Shown one piece after another: positions 60,614 to 60,914 of a stretch of 60,914 nt of DNA. Origin of the DNA: an uncultured Bacteroidales bacterium (lineage in GTDB: Bacteria > Bacteroidota > Bacteroidia > Bacteroidales > Paludibacteraceae); NCBI GenBank assembly GCA_937885465.1, contig CAKZZM010000003.1, positions 1-60,914 of the forward strand. Direction: 5' to 3'. Within the stretch, counting starts at the first letter, position 1. Every line of letters starts with the position of its first letter. A program made the translations under genes and the position numbers. Below the pieces are notes generated by a model. It saw only the letters and a list, made by a program, of their open reading frames with translations, was not told where the DNA came from and searched no databases.

Positions 60614-60914
60614 TTATTGACCTATCTGAACTAAACTCGCAATATTTTCTGTAAACAGTTTGACGGATATAGCGAGAAGCACTATGCCGAAGAATTTGCG
60701 AATGATATAGATACCGCTTTCTCCGAATATGCGAACGATAAGTTTCGTTGCTTTCAATTCGATATAGAGGAAAATCATTATCAGCAGGCAGGCGAGCAGC
60801 ATCTCCATTTGGGTGTATTCAACTTGGAAAGCAACGAGGGCGGTGAAGATCCCGGGACCTGCGAATAGAGGGAAAGCAAGAGGCACGATAGAGGCAGTCC
60901 CCTCAGGACCATTG
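60614..60914 (-). CDS. MarC-family membrane protein, C-terminal part, cut by window edge
   Basis: The last 100 codons of a gene that begins beyond the right edge. The segment PEGTASIVPLAFPLFAGPG is the second half-repeat motif of the MarC (NAAT) family, with three hydrophobic segments after it. MarC proteins have six helices; their transported substrate is still uncertain. A false start could be placed at a GTG in this stretch, but the frame is open to the edge and the homology continues, so it is partial. It ends 10 nt before the lipoprotein gene. Confidence 0.85.
   Translation of the reverse strand, partial: NGPEGTASIVPLAFPLFAGPGIFTALVAFQVEYTQMEMLLACLLIMIFLYIELKATKLIVRIFGESGIYIIRKFFGIVLLAISVKLFTENIASLVQIGQ

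Overview
The window looks like chromosomal DNA of a member of the Bacteroidota, most likely order Bacteroidales. Four lines of evidence agree. (1) At least nine gene fronts carry the phylum's own promoter form, a TTTG/TTG box 19-20 nt before TAnnTTTG. Shine-Dalgarno sequences are inconspicuous. (2) There is a PorX-type response regulator with a PglZ domain, the regulator of the type IX secretion system. (3) There is a serine palmitoyltransferase of the Bacteroidales sphingolipid type. (4) Several families are Bacteroidota-typical: a zinc-cysteine-poor sirtuin, a DUF4369/TlpA-like lipoprotein, a CBM20-GH77 amylomaltase, a DUF4143 ATPase and a DUF6340-like protein. The species cannot be named from the sequence alone.

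Layout. 1-590: the 5' part of an ISAs1-type transposase and its promoter. 590-4335: a membrane-anchored helix-hairpin-helix protein, an unidentified multi-spanning membrane protein and an M3 peptidase lipoprotein. 4438-10092: a leftward run of thioredoxin, cation/proton antiporter, epimerase with a zinc-ribbon tail, DEAD-box helicase and sirtuin. 10253-11923: aroB and a SPOR protein. 11973-17145 (leftward): a Cys-rich CWC protein, rpe, a DUF6340-like protein, a CCA-adding enzyme fused to PrmC, and birA. 17231-23333: a divergent pair with interleaved promoters, a UvrD/PcrA helicase to the left and an overlapping rightward trio to the right (rRNA m5C methyltransferase, threonylcarbamoyl-AMP synthase, ClC channel). 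23330-32529 (leftward): malQ, an orphan PotD-like protein with a C-terminal membrane anchor, a 1055-residue TPR protein and an outer-membrane barrel. 32614-38314 (leftward): a tight six-gene run of DUF47, PASTA, rluD, porX, recO and a flippase-like membrane protein.

38547-43401: mdh, serine palmitoyltransferase with a short-chain reductase (sphingoid-base synthesis), and a convergent acyl-CoA ligase. 43644-46935: parE, a small CCGxHxVCE protein and a CPBP protease. 47174-50695: topA and rfbB. 50749-54260 is accessory-looking: 33-bp tandem repeats feeding a promoter, a DUF4143 ATPase and a secreted pectate-lyase-like protein. 54388-55108: rpmH (54 codons) and rbfA. 55095-60914 (leftward): the end of a MarC protein, a thioredoxin-fold lipoprotein without CxxC, rpiB, a radical SAM/SPASM protein, a six-cluster membrane polyferredoxin and an exported ferredoxin-tailed aldo/keto reductase. 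The last three look like an envelope electron-transfer unit.

The most unusual things seen are the CCA-PrmC fusion, a set of 7-bp-period repeat arrays placed directly before start codons (including one that builds tiny upstream reading frames into the helicase start), the tandem repeats that supply a promoter box to the DUF4143 ATPase, a 131-bp same-strand overlap at an A-rich tract, and the envelope redox unit. I found no CRISPR array, rRNA or tRNA, and no intergenic stretch much above 300 bases.
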